Shown: in pieces, positions 43,801 to 53,889 of the stretch
How positions within the stretch are numbered: position 1 is the stretch's first letter
Layout: every line of letters starts with the position of its first letter
From: Watersipora subatra
Lineage: Eukaryota > Bryozoa > Gymnolaemata > Cheilostomatida > Watersiporidae
DNA length: 64,000 nt
Direction: 5' to 3'
Assembly (NCBI RefSeq): GCF_963576615.1
Contig: NC_088714.1
Location: forward strand, 31,714,643 to 31,778,642
Made by a program: the position numbers and the translations under genes
Notes under the pieces: model-generated
Seen by the model: the letters and a program-made list of their open reading frames with translations, nothing else
What the model was told of the DNA's origin: nothing
Database searches by the model: none

Positions 43801-44810
43801 GTTACATTGAAGAATTACGACAATGAACTAATTTGATCACAAAAATTACCTTATAAAAAAATTAAAGCGATTCTACAAAATAGGAAACGACAGCAATACA
43901 GTATTAACATTCAAACTGTTATGCCAATGATCAATAGTTACACTTTGACAGGAAAACACTTCATATGCGACTCTGTGTTGGACGACAGAGGGTAGTCACA
44001 GCAATTGTTGATCAAGATACCATTGCCTTATGAAAGCTGGTAGACATGATTGTTGCACTTATGACTTCTGTATAGCCAAAATGATAAACAAATAATAAAA
44101 ATCACCAAACAGCTGTTAATCATTTGAGTTTCCATTACCAGCGAAAAATCAATACAATGTTTGCAATGAAAGAGAAACAACAGTTGTACCGGTCCTAATT
44201 TTCTTGTTATCATATAATTCGATCTTGTTATCATATAATTCGATCTAGCTAGGTGTACTAAATGTCAAAATGTTAAGCAAATGTTGACCTGCATTTCAAA
44301 TAATTTAGCAGTTGCTCTAGGTTTCTGATTTGTAGATATAGATCAAAAATATCTTCCTTGTGTAGAATGACACATTGCTTTTTGGTTTAAATTTTCTAGC
44401 TTTTCCTAAACCAACCAAAAACACAGTTATCTAGTACAGTTTGAAACGTGGCATTCACAAAAACGTTCCAACATTCAGTAGCCTTTATATAAATAATGTG
44501 AACAAAAATGTTGAGCATAAATAAGTCCTAATAAACGGCATGCTATTCTATTCATAAGATTTTTATTGAAATTTCGCTGGCCATATCTGGATAGCATTGA
44601 CAACTGCTAAACTGAGCTGAATCACGCTTTTAAAATGTAAGGATACGCATTGCTGTTTCGTGTAAATAATAATAAAATTTAAGCTCATACTTACAACATG
44701 ATAAGCCAAGAACCTTCAAATATTTTGCCAAAATTGTCATCGGTTAGTTTATGAATGTTGTTTGCATTGCATACTGCAAATAAGCCGATTAAAACTGTTT
44801 GTAATTTCAT
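31872..44810 (-). CDS. TMX1: TMX1-like thioredoxin-related transmembrane protein, 8 exons
   Basis: ER membrane protein disulfide isomerase-like oxidoreductase. Exons (minus): 44810-44695, 43102-42981, 42604-42559, 41799-41671, 40150-40105, 35822-35721, 33491-33087 and 31949-31872. Phases agree and give 347 residues (human 280). Residues 1-16 are a signal peptide (MKLQTVLIGLFAVCNA). The thioredoxin domain follows, with LTDDNF, FYAPWCPACQSL (active site CPAC 44-47), VDVTQYP, cis-Pro91 in NLPSIY, and ITDGKWRETEAVASW. One membrane helix (about 168-192) spans WIVYTIFIISTIIIGLLVGL, then the cytosolic CLCDCLCPPK as in TMX1. The tail is unusually long and acidic (about 205-318, almost all Glu/Asp/Lys). 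The last exon ends LRKRKNVGNM, a basic end like that of vertebrate TMX1. Exon 7 could instead run on to a stop at 33054. Small exons 3 and 5 rest on alignment and splice sites. Confidence 0.93.
33717..34409. mobile_element. Fold-back element with 77-bp arms (TMX1 intron)
   Basis: Arms 33717-33793 and 34333-34409 are inverted copies at over 90% identity (ACTTGCAACAAAATTCACA, then TCACCATGTCTTACTCTGCT). The 540-bp centre has no coding capacity. It directly abuts the family A element that starts at 34412. Confidence 0.88.
34412..35593. mobile_element. Family A fold-back element with long inverted arms
   Basis: Left arm about 34412-34580 and right arm about 35430-35590 are inverted copies of about 80% identity. 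They share GAYCTTACACAA-type ends, GTGATCTGACTGCCAGGATG and ATAAAACTTGAT. The centre (about 850 bp) has no transposase. Related copies occur at 15229-15640 and inside 20072-21182. Confidence 0.85.
37567..37640 (+). repeat. tRNA-derived SINE-like sequence
   Basis: GGTGGTAGCATGCTTGGC fits a Pol III A-box and GAGTTCGACTCCC a perfect B-box, at tRNA spacing. The anticodon region does not fold well, so SINE head rather than tRNA gene. Confidence 0.6.
38770..38930. repeat. Imperfect tandem repeat, about 63-bp unit x2.5
   Basis: Repeated CTACCATAGATAAA followed by TTCATAGAGTATG and CACTCTA-type blocks. TMX1 intron. Confidence 0.8.
39118..39190. repeat. Tandem repeat, 21-bp unit x3
   Basis: CAATCACAAACAAGTGTTTG copies with single-base changes, each internally palindromic (CAAACAAGTGTTTG). 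TMX1 intron. Confidence 0.85.
40595..41075. repeat. Degenerate minisatellite, about 37-bp unit x13
   Basis: Diverged copies of GGACCAATGAGATTAGTTCC followed by TAAACAGATCAA. Older than the other arrays, judging by divergence. TMX1 intron 4. Confidence 0.88.
41567..41625. repeat. Tandem repeat, 14-bp unit x4
   Basis: TTAACAAGGCCTGT copies about 50 bp downstream (TMX1 sense) of the exon 4 donor. Confidence 0.88.
43385..43810 (+). other. 141-codon open frame of doubtful status (TMX1 intron 1, antisense)
   Basis: A 141-residue frame, basic and hydrophobic, with no recognised motif. In sequence this AT-rich, one chance frame of this size over 64 kb and six frames is not surprising. Kept only as a low-confidence lead. 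Confidence 0.12.
44205..44246. repeat. 20-bp direct repeat x2
   Basis: GTTATCATATAATTCGATCT twice in tandem. Confidence 0.9.
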
Positions 44811-45539
44811 GGTTGATGTGTTCTAAATTGTTCCGATTGCTAACGAAAGCCGACTAAACTAGTTACAAATGTACAAATGCGATACAGCAGTAAATATAGG
44901 CTGCAATCTGCAGATATTATTGAATACACCGGGGTAAACTTGAGGACCCCAAATCTTCTTTTTAATAGGCTCTCACTATAGGGCGTGAGCGTGAGCAAAT
45001 AATTATTATTAACCTTCGCCAAATCATCCGAAAGCCAATAAATAGCTGGTTTTATTTTTAATATGCACGGAGTTGTGCTTCCTACATGACGGACGAGAAC
45101 TAGATGTACTTGTATGATCGTATTTCATAGGCCTACGTATTACATACATCGTATTATATACCAAACATCACATAACGTATAACGTTATATTGAAATGGGA
45201 TCAAATAAGGTTGGTACCTAAGATATATGCTTAATAGTAGTGATGGAAAATGTACCTCACAACTGGAAAGAACAAAATTTAGGATATAACTTATACTGCA
45301 CGCTGATGCGACATGGATTTTATAATACAATAACGTTTCTATAAAAAATGTTTGCACAAGTTGTCAGTGAAATTAACAGGCCACTGAAGTAAAATCAGGA
45401 TAACCTCGCTCCCCCACCCCTCACCAGGCCAAGCAGGAACTGACGCTTGTTTCTAGTAGCCGAGACACCTCTGATAATTACTGGTAACCAAACCTTTTAC
45501 ATTACTAGCCTCAGAGCAATTAAAACATACTCGCTATAT

Positions 45540-46085
45540 TACAGCCGATAGCAGATTGTGTATCTACCAGCAAAACCCTAGCAAGCGCTGACAATTTGGG
45601 CTACACATCACAGCATACTGCATATATCATATCAGTGTAACTCTGGCAAGAGCCGATAAATCAGGCTGTGTATACACCCGCGCAACCCCAGCAAGAGCCG
45701 ACAACCCACTCTATATATCACAGCCAAAAGCAGACTGCATATATTAATGAAACTCCAGCAAAAGCCAATAAATCAAACTCTGTATGACAGCCGATAGCGG
45801 ACTGTGTATTTACCAGCCCCACCCCAGCAAGAGCCAACAATTCAGGCTCTATATCACAGCCAATAGCAGACTGTGTATATACCACCCCACCCCAGCAAGA
45901 GCTGACAATTCAGGCTCTATATCATAGCCAATAGCAGACTGTGTATATACCAGCGCCGCCCTAGCAAGAGCCCACAACACAGACCCTATATATCACAGCC
46001 GAAAACAGACTATGTATATACCCACACAAATCAAGCAGGCGCCGATGGTAAACTGTGTATACCAGTGCCACTCTAACAAGAGCCA
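45540..46085. repeat. Degenerate minisatellite, about 66-bp unit x8
   Basis: Diverged repeats of TATATCACAGCCAATAGCAG, ACTGTGTATATACCAGC and CCAGCAAGAGCCGACAA blocks. More GC-rich than the flanks. Confidence 0.9.
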
Positions 46086-47268
46086 ATAAATCTGACTCTT
46101 ATAATTTGTTTGGCGAGTATATTTTAGTCGGTATTTATTCCAGCAAACACCTAAGCCGTAGAATCGTTTAGTTACCCAGTTTAGAATCAATTTAAATCCT
46201 TTAGTTGATTACATAAGCTCAGACTGATTCGCTAGTATAGTTTTAGCATGTGCTTCCATTTTCTCGTCATTTTTATTATTGTTATTATTAATTATTACTA
46301 TTAATTATTGTTAATTATTAGAACTATTAATATTTAAGTTTTAGCCATAACCATTTTATTTAAGTTATAGCAAACAGGTATATTACTATAAAAGTTTTAG
46401 CTGCGTAGTAAGGTAACAAAAATTTTGCAGTGCTTCACAAAGTTATGTAGTAAGCCACTGAACTAACTGGTTCTGAGGCTAAGTGGTGCGCTAGTGAATT
46501 AACTGTTCATGAGGGTAATTTAGTAGTATGCTACCCAACTAACTAGTGCTGAGGTTACAGCCCATACTACCTCACAAGCTCTGGCTAAGGTTTAAAAGGA
46601 TAGCACCCAACTTATTGGTACCGAGTCTACTGAGACCTGAAGACATTAAAACAGTTGGCATTTTCATTGTCAATTATTTTGATCAACATGGAGGTTGTAG
46701 CTGACCAATGCATTCATGCCGTAAAATAAGGCAACTCTATACACAAAAATCTTGAATTCAGCTACAGAAAAAAGATACATTTAATATGTTCTGGTTAATT
46801 ATTGTGAATGCTGCCATATTTTTTATTGTACTAGGCATTTCATTTGCTTCTACCACAAGCACAAATATTTATATATCTATATCGATAGATAGATGGATCG
46901 ATAGATGGATTGTTCAGCTAATGATCTGTTACAGTTTAAAAGAATTTTTGTTAAGACCTATTGATTATTATCAAAGGTGAGATCTACCATTGCAAAATGG
47001 TGTGAATACAACTCTATACGCAAATACAGACATTTTAATTTACAAGTTTTTTTAGGCATATGCTGGATGCTATACAGCAAATTTGACGCTATGATCATTT
47101 TAGGCTAGCTAGCCTTTGGCACAGTTGAACATCCAATGCATTTACAGGTACAAATACATTGCCACTGTAGTAGTAGTTTACCAAAACTTCTACGACAATG
47201 AGATATGATGTCATGGCATTACTCTAACAATCAACTCTGATAATTGTATATTTGTCGAATGAACAAGA

Positions 47269-47341
47269 TGGATTTCAATATTAGTCACTACGCTGCCTCT
47301 CTTCTGCTGTTGGTGCTCTCAGTGGAGATTCCTGAGTTGTA
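47269..47341 (+). other. Signal-peptide-like short frame, copy 1 of a duplicated segment
   Basis: Reads MDFNISHYAASLLLLVLS, then stops soon after. The sequence around it is about 75% identical to 51597-51670, so this is a duplicated segment. No downstream exon found. Confidence 0.3.
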
Positions 47342-47860
47342 GTAACAGTTCTGAACCCGCTACTGGATTTGTTTTTGATGGTCCGTTTTAATTCATCTTC
47401 AATTCACTCGTCTCACTAGTAAGTGATTGCGACATGAAATTGTTTTGCTTTGTTTTATAAGCTATATATAATGCAGGTTTAACTTTTTCTAAACTTGATG
47501 TTTCCCAATAATATATGTTTGATCAATAACTGATATTAGATGAATTTTAGCTTGTTCTACTAATAATATTTAATTGGCTGCCATAGTAAATAATACATTC
47601 TGTCATATCATTATACAATGATGATGCAATTGAAACTTGATCACTTGTTTGGTATTTGTGTTATCTTTTCCATAAAACACGATGATATAGATATTGGATA
47701 TTGTATATTTTTATATGGGTAGACAACTCTTATTATGTGGGTATATTAATTGGATCAATAGGTCAGTGTACGTAGGTATACAAAAAATTAGACACAGACC
47801 AGATGATACAGATTAAAACTATTGTTTGTACGGACTAATACAGACTAGACCATGTCAGGA

Positions 47861-48340
47861 CATTGAAAAAGTCTGGACATTAAAAATTGAGTGTTGTATA
47901 TTAAACAGACTATATTGTCTTGCACACATACTTCTAGGCCACAATATGGTACAATATGCATATGCAGCATACATTAGAGAGTAAAATATGGTTATACCTA
48001 CAATAGGGTACAGTATAATATTAAGGGCAGTAATAACAACAAACAAAATTATTGTACAAGAATATATTATTTTATAATAAAAGCTGTCTCTATCTCTCTG
48101 TGATGAAAACTTTCTGATTTTCTTGCCAGAGTCTTGTACTATAATTCTTGTTTGTTATTATTACTGTTATTAATATTATACTGTACCATATTGTAGGTGT
48201 ATAACCATATTTTACTCTCTCATGTATACTGTATATGCATATTGTACCATATTACAGCCTAGGAGTATGTGTGTGAGACAATATAGGATGTTTAATGCAC
48301 AGTACATGACTCAATTCTCAATGTCCAGACTTTTTCATTG
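47861..48340. mobile_element. Fold-back element with about 200-bp arms
   Basis: Left arm 47861-48060 and right arm 48132-48340 are inverted copies at about 85% identity. They share CATTGAAAAAGTCTGGACAT, CCTACAATATGGTACAGTAT and AATATGGTACAATATGCATA. The centre is about 70 bp. No coding capacity; long-TIR MITE or fold-back class. Confidence 0.9.
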
Positions 48341-48530
48341 TTAATATAACAAGATTTAGCGGTGCAAGATTCTGTAAGTTTTAATATGTACATCACTGAA
48401 ACCAAGTATTTGATGATCTACCATGCAGAAAATAGAGTGACCTTTATTAATGATGAGACACTAATCAGGTACTTTTATATAACATCAGCCGGTTAGTACA
48501 CTCAATAGTATGAAGTTTTGTATCAATCAA

Positions 48531-48895
48531 ATGGTAGCGCCTAGTGGTAGAGCCTTTGACTGTCAACCATGGGGTTGGTGGTTCGAGTCCTGCTTAATGC
48601 TGGTCTGACAAAAGCTCTCATCAACCTTTCAACCTTAAATTGCTGGGTCTTTCGGAGCTAGACCATAATTTGGAGGCCCCGTGTACCACACTGACAACGT
48701 GGGCACATTAAAGTACAAAAGTGAAATGGTTATCTGGCTCTGTGCAAAATGCATCCCTTCAGGTTAATCTGACAGTTCCAGAAGTGGTAGATACTGAGAA
48801 CTGGATTGCCTCTTCTCTACTTGCTCGACCTAACCATGTATCGCCAAGATGCAAGTGATTGTCGATTTCCGGCAGACCGCAAACCAATTATAATA
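48531..48895 (+). repeat. tRNA-derived SINE
   Basis: The head has an A-box-like TAGTGGTAGAGC and B-box GGTGGTTCGAGTCC. The body (TTTCAACCTTAAATTGCTGG, GTACCACACTGACAACGTGG, CACATTAAAGTACAAA) shares a CAACCTTACATTGCT-type block with 52575-52800. Looks near full length. Confidence 0.7.
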
Positions 48896-49771
48896 TGGTT
48901 TTACTTGACTAACATAAAATTTAGTTTTTCTAGACATACTAGTTTCTGGTAAGCAACCTTAAAGGGCTTCTTACAATTTTAGCTTATAGTACAGTTAATA
49001 ATGATTCGCAAACAAACAAAATTACTTGCAGAGAGCAGCAAGCATTAGATATATTTCTTTGTTATATTTATTTTATGATTATCTGATTTTATGATGATTA
49101 TACATATCATATAATCTTCCTAAAATCAAATATAATCATCGTATCTCATTAAATATATATATCATATATTTTTATGATATATAATATATATCATAATCAA
49201 ATGATAAAGTGATGTAACTACTTTAGAATAGCATCAAATGGGCCACTTCTAGATAAGAGTATGGTGAGAAATTTGAAAGAACCAAGTTTTAGTTCTAAAG
49301 TAAAGTACATGTATATGCTTTGAATTTCTAATAACTCAGCGCAATGTAACTTTGTTACTAATTGGAATGCTAGTTTGCGTGGATTCTTATGTGCACAATC
49401 TTTCCAGTAAACTTCTTTAATCTGATATCTGCTGCATAATTAGGATTTTACATCCTATCTACACACCCCTGGTGTACCTCCTCCAACCTGTCAAAAGAAT
49501 ATAATACTTTCACTCTGACTTTCCTGGTAGGTATGTCTGCTGTACTTACTGTACTGTTCTGCTGTTGTCATCGCACAGCCTGTTTCTGTTACAGTATGTT
49601 GACAACCTTATACAGACCACATAGTGAAAAGGCATGTCTGGTCTAACGATTAAGCTTTGTAAAGGTTGCTACGTTAAGAATTTGTAACTTGTATGTACTC
49701 ATGTCAGTGTAACTGTACTTCACAGGCAATAATTTAAAGATTAAAAAATATTTTTATTCACAATATTTTAC

Positions 49772-49867
49772 CTTTCCAATGCAGTCAATGCAGCTGTCGC
49801 TGACTACAGAAAATACTCCTATACTTCCCACTAAGATTAGAGTGAAAAGTATCTTCAATCTTAGCAT
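49772..49867 (-). CDS. First exon of a putative secreted Cys-containing peptide or protein
   Basis: Frame from ATG (49867) gives 32 residues: a basic start and hydrophobic core MLRLKILFTLILVGSIGVFS, then VVSDSCIDCIGK, then a good donor (gtaaaa). This looks like a signal peptide with cleavage near residue 23. CxxC just after the signal resembles the start of invertebrate-type lysozymes, but the next conserved exon (SCGYFQIK-like) was not found. One possible next exon is about 49486-49456: TTTTGACAG acceptor, VGGGTPGVCR, stop. That would give a 42-residue precursor with three cysteines. Function unknown; the ATG, hydrophobic core and donor are seen, the rest is inference. Confidence 0.4.
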
Positions 49868-50600
49868 TGTAGCAGTTCTTCTTCTTGTATATTAAACTAA
49901 GCTCTTTGCTTGAGTTTTATTTTAATAATAACTGGTAAAAGTCTGTTTTTATTTGATCCAAGGCATTTACTATTGGCCTCCTTAAAGATATACACAAGTT
50001 TTTAGCCAATGACACCGAAGTGTCACATGGAGGCTGCATTCGCGCAGAGTGTCTACCTTTGATTACGTAGTGTAACGGTAACAATACAGTTCTAGATTAA
50101 CACAAGACAGAGCAACAAAAGCCACGGACACCAATTTTTGGAAAAGCGTTTGCTTTTTACGACCAACTGTCATTCATTCCTTTTTGTAATAACATCTTCA
50201 GATAGAAACCTTTCAATATTGGTACACAGAGGTTTAAGGTGATAAAGTAAAGCATCTTTGTATAACTTGATACAAGTATTTACTTGGTTTACTGTTCACA
50301 ATGATGAGCCAGTATAGAACTAGTGAACATTTGTAAGAGATCTTGTGATTGTCAACTGATTTTACTATTGTACTCCAATGACAACCTATTAAAAGTTTTA
50401 ATGTTTATAATATTCTGATAAATAATAAAAACTCTCATAGATTGATTAAGCTGTGGATATAATATAATGTATGACATAATCTATCATATACTGTAGTTCT
50501 TCAACTTGGCAGCTCCTTCTGCAAAGCAGCTGGAGTAAAACAGCTGACATATATATACATATATTTAAAAGTAAAAAATATTCCTTTGGAGTTACGATAC

Positions 50601-50708
50601 CTTTATCATGTTTATAATAACAGTGGTTCAAGATGTCTACTAAAAAGTCAAGCAAATATTTCAATTTATGTTGACTACAGAGCTGTGCTACTATTTGAGA
50701 GTTATATA
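50601..50708 (-). CDS. Exon-like open frame, unidentified
   Basis: Between a CTCTCAG acceptor and a GTATCG donor, phase 1 to phase 1, the minus strand encodes YNSQIVAQLCSQHKLKYLLD and FLVDILNHCYYKHDK. Helical-looking, no family recognised. It could belong with the frames at 50993, 53882 and 55835, but a phase-1 donor on the preceding exon is weak. Confidence 0.25.
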
Positions 50709-50899
50709 CTGAGAGCATATACTGTACCTTTAATTATCATTTATAGAAGGAAGCTCAGCTAATGTATTTCAAAGGTGGTGACAAGAGGACAAACAGAAGA
50801 CTGACTAGAAATGAAATCCAGGTGGTTTTGAACAAAGAATTGCAACTTGATTGATGTACATGTAGATAATTGAGATAAGCATGACACAAGTTGCTTCTT

Positions 50900-50993
50900 G
50901 CATGAATGCACTCAGGCGTAGCCTTTGCTCTTTTTGAAATGGCATAGTGCAGTTTATTTATCGCTTCAAAGTTTTTCAACCATAACACTCTAC
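50900..50993 (-). CDS. Exon-like open frame, unidentified (3' limit uncertain)
   Basis: After a GGTTGCAG acceptor the frame reads RVLWLKNFEAINKLHYAISK then RAKATPECIH. It needs one base from the previous exon, which is what the 53882-53809 frame would supply (G, giving Gly). The donor is not clear; the frame stays open to about 50760. Unknown family. Confidence 0.25.
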
Positions 50994-51099
50994 CTGCAAC
51001 CAATAGATGTTCTATTTCTTTTTTTACCTTAAAATGGTAATATATTTTCTTTTACGGTAAGCTTTGTCTTAAATATGAAGGATCTCTTTTCATATTGCA

Positions 51100-51350
51100 G
51101 ATGGTATATTGAGTCTTCAAAGAAGATACTATCGTTTCAGAGAGAATTCAACAACATTATGTAATGCTTTTTGCCTTCAAGACTTTTTCTGCAAATTGCA
51201 GATGGGATATGGAGTTTCACTGAACATATTTTTGAAGAAGTCAATCTGGCTGAATCTGCGTAAAAAAATTTCTCTTCATTATTACAGATAAAACATTGAC
51301 TTTCACAAAAAATAGTAACTTATCATTGCAGAGAGATGTCGATGACATTT
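51100..51350 (+). repeat. Diverged tandem duplication containing TTGCAGATGG motifs
   Basis: Near 51100, 51195, 51285 and 51330 similar segments recur (TTGCAGATGGTATATTGAGT; TTGCAGATGGGATATGGAGT; TTACAGATAAAACATTGACT; TTGCAGAGAGATGTCGATGA). Each looks like an intron acceptor plus exon start, at 45-95 bp spacing. Confidence 0.45.
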
Positions 51351-51596
51351 CATTATACTACCCAAAACAAAACAGGTCGGTAGATAGCAACGTGCGTTTA
51401 ACTCAAGAAGGTTATGTCTTTTGGATAATTATATCCGATAACAATTCTGGAAAGTTTGAAAACTTGCAGCTACCGGTATAGTGATCCTACTAGTATAGCT
51501 AAGTACAATCCTGGTGCAGTAGTAGCTCACAATGAGATACAATATCACCACCTTACTCCAATAGTTGTATGGATAGTTGTATGGATAACGAACAAG

Positions 51597-51670
51597 ATGC
51601 ATTTCATTGTTGTTCTCTTCACCGTCTCTCTTCTGCTGTTGATGCTTTCAGGAAAAATTCTCTGAGTTGC
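51597..51670 (+). other. Signal-peptide-like short frame, copy 2 of a duplicated segment
   Basis: Reads MHFIVVLFTVSLLLLMLSGK and then stops. The segment and its flanks match 47269-47341. A preserved hydrophobic leader in both copies hints at a former or real first exon. Confidence 0.3.
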
Positions 51671-52294
51671 ATTAAGAGTAGTTCTGAACCTGTTACAGGC
51701 CTTAAATGTTTTTTTTGTACTCATAACATATCTATTTACATCATATAGTTTATGAGTTGTGTAGGTATGTAAGTTTAGTATAAAGTTAGCTTGTTTTAAC
51801 ATGTAGAGTCTGTTTACATAAATCACTGATTATTATTAGATGAAGTTAGCCTAGTTGTTTAATTGCTTTACTAGTTGTGATACTATACGATGAGTCATGG
51901 GTGTAAAATAATGTGCGATGATGTAATCAGGACAAAAAATGCTGATATGTAGTTGTCTTACCCTTCTCATAAACCAGACATGGTCGTGTGTATATTGCAT
52001 TCATATAAAAAGCTATTTTGTAGGTTGGCAGAAGAACAGCATTTTTTAGATGTTGGTCAGTAGTTGAGAAGTTGAGAAAGAATCTGAACAGTATTCAGTT
52101 CAAAAAGTCTCTCAGGTTTGCAATTCCCAACTCAGAGTAGCATTTACTATAGAATATATGCCTCGGAGTTCAAAAATTGTCTGCGAGTTTGCTATTTGTT
52201 AGTCATTAAGTTTAGAATAAATCATTGCCTTGAAATATAACTAGAGCTAAGTCTAATAGTTTATATTCCTATTAAAGAACAGTTGTCATACCAT

Positions 52295-52400
52295 GTTCTA
52301 GAAAGCCTGACCTGCAAACAACAGGGCGGAGTTCAATTTCTAAAAAAGGCCATGAATCGCAATGAAGGGATTCAGATCATACAAGATGGATTCGATGATG
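52295..52400 (+). repeat. SINE fragment related to the 52575 copy
   Basis: CTGACCTGCAAACAACAGGG, GGAGTTCAATTTC and AAAAAAGGCCATG align with the same order of blocks at 52612-52700. Old, partial. Confidence 0.55.
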
Positions 52401-52574
52401 AAGAGGTGAGGTTTTATTTTATTTATCTGTGCTTCAAGTATCTTTTGAGTAAAGGAAACTTAGATACATACTACTAACATATAATGGTAACGTGTCGTAA
52501 AAGTTTTGTCATATGCCAGTTTCTTTAAGACTATTGCGTCTTTAACTTAAGTAGCTCGATACAAGGATTGATGA

Positions 52575-52800
52575 CTTGAGACTACCGCCTGTGGTCTACT
52601 GGTCTAAAACAGCTGACATGCAAACAACAGGATGGGGTTTAATTATTATAATTAACAACAGGAGGGGCCCAAAAAGGCCACTGGCGGTGACAGGTATGAC
52701 ATTCAACCTTACATTGCTCTCTGCGACTAGGCATGTCTCTAGTCATCGAGTTTTCCTTACCACTGGACTCAGGCATGTTCAGTCAACATCATAGAGCTTC
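52575..52800 (+). repeat. tRNA-derived SINE copy
   Basis: CTGACATGCAAACAACAGGA (tRNA 3'-half-like), then AAAAAGGCCACTGGCGGTGA, CATTCAACCTTACATTGCTC. The body is shared with the SINE at 48531-48895. Confidence 0.6.
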
Positions 52801-53808
52801 TGTTTAAGTAACAAACTTCTTAAAAAAAACACACAGCCTCTGCTTGCAATAAACTAAGCAGCCATCATACTCAATCTTCCGGGGATTGTTTGCACTCCAT
52901 TAATTGCTCACACAGAATTGTAATTTAAAATATTTTTCTTAGCCTGTCAGAATTTTATTTGAGAGTTGCAATAAAGTTATCATTTATCATTTATTTTCAA
53001 TAAAAGTTTCTCAGTTTAAGAGTAAAAGATAAATGTGTTTTGTCTAGATGTTTGTACAGTTAGCTGCACAGATTTTAGTAAGTTAAATTTTTAAAATAAG
53101 AAAATGAAAATTTGGTGAAATATTTTGTAAAATATGAAGTTATTTACATCTAACATATTGACTAATTATAACTATAATTATAATTATACTGTAATTGTAA
53201 TTATTAATTTGCTGGGACATAAACAACCTCAGTCAATTAAAAAGGTCAAATTTTGTATGTGGGTTGTTCATAGTAGTGTTTGTATTCTATTAGGTTGCTC
53301 TGTTAATGCAAGAATTAGAAGCTAACAGATGCAATATATTCTTATCTGTTAAGGTCTAGACACAATGTTTTAACTTTTCTTTGCTTTGTATAAAGGAATT
53401 TTTAACCCTTTGCCACTTTTTAGACAATCAAAGGTTGTATTAACAAAAAAGACATGTTCTATTTTCGTGTGTTTTAGTTAGCTTTAGTGTGCTAGTCAAT
53501 GTTTAGTTACAAAGTAAATAATTGTTATGTTGTGTCTTTTATTTTAAGATTTTGTTGTTTCATTATTTTAAATAGGCTTTTTATGAGCTAAAATTTATTA
53601 AGTTGTAAACTATGCTGTTTTAGCTCAGTTGAAAAAATCAAGCTAGATATTATAACCATCTTTGATTGGATATTGTAAAATCGTAAGTACCAAATGAATC
53701 ATTGAGTATGAAAGTGATCAATGCTTTAGCTTGATCTCTAAGACAATAATTTGTTTCACACAACCTGTTTTAAAGTAGTTTAAAAATAAATCGTAAATGT
53801 AGGCAAAC

Positions 53809-53882
53809 CTTTGATTTCATCAAGCAACACCAACACTTCTTTACAAAGGGACTCAGGACCAAGAGTTGTTTCAAAAGATCGA
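53809..53882 (-). CDS. Exon-like open frame, unidentified
   Basis: After a pyrimidine tract and TTCCAG, the minus strand reads RSFETTLGPESLCKEV then LVLLDEIK (24 codons, phase 2 in, phase 1 out, donor gtttgc). Composition looks protein-like. No family recognised. It lies 1.8 kb downstream of the better-supported exon 55835-55687 but does not join it directly in phase, so another exon would be needed. Confidence 0.35.
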
Positions 53883-53889
53883 CTGGAAG

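Larger units (their letters stand above)
44811..47860. other. Intergenic region upstream of TMX1
   Basis: No gene supported. The TMX1 promoter should lie just above 44810; I see no convincing TATA box. Contains the degenerate minisatellite 45540-46085 and a short signal-peptide-like frame at 47269-47341. Confidence 0.5.

Noticed and set aside
48531-48600. Functional tRNA gene
   Set aside because: A- and B-boxes are present, but the anticodon arm does not fold and a SINE body follows.
51296-51481. 61-codon plus-strand frame ending FENLQLPV
   Set aside because: Looks protein-like in parts, but has no recognisable family and lies in a repeat-rich stretch.
52278-52405. Plus-strand exon-like frame (SYHVLESLTCKQQGGVQF region) with acceptor and GTGAGG donor
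   Set aside because: The middle aligns with the SINE at 52575-52800, so the open frame is more likely fortuitous within a SINE fragment.
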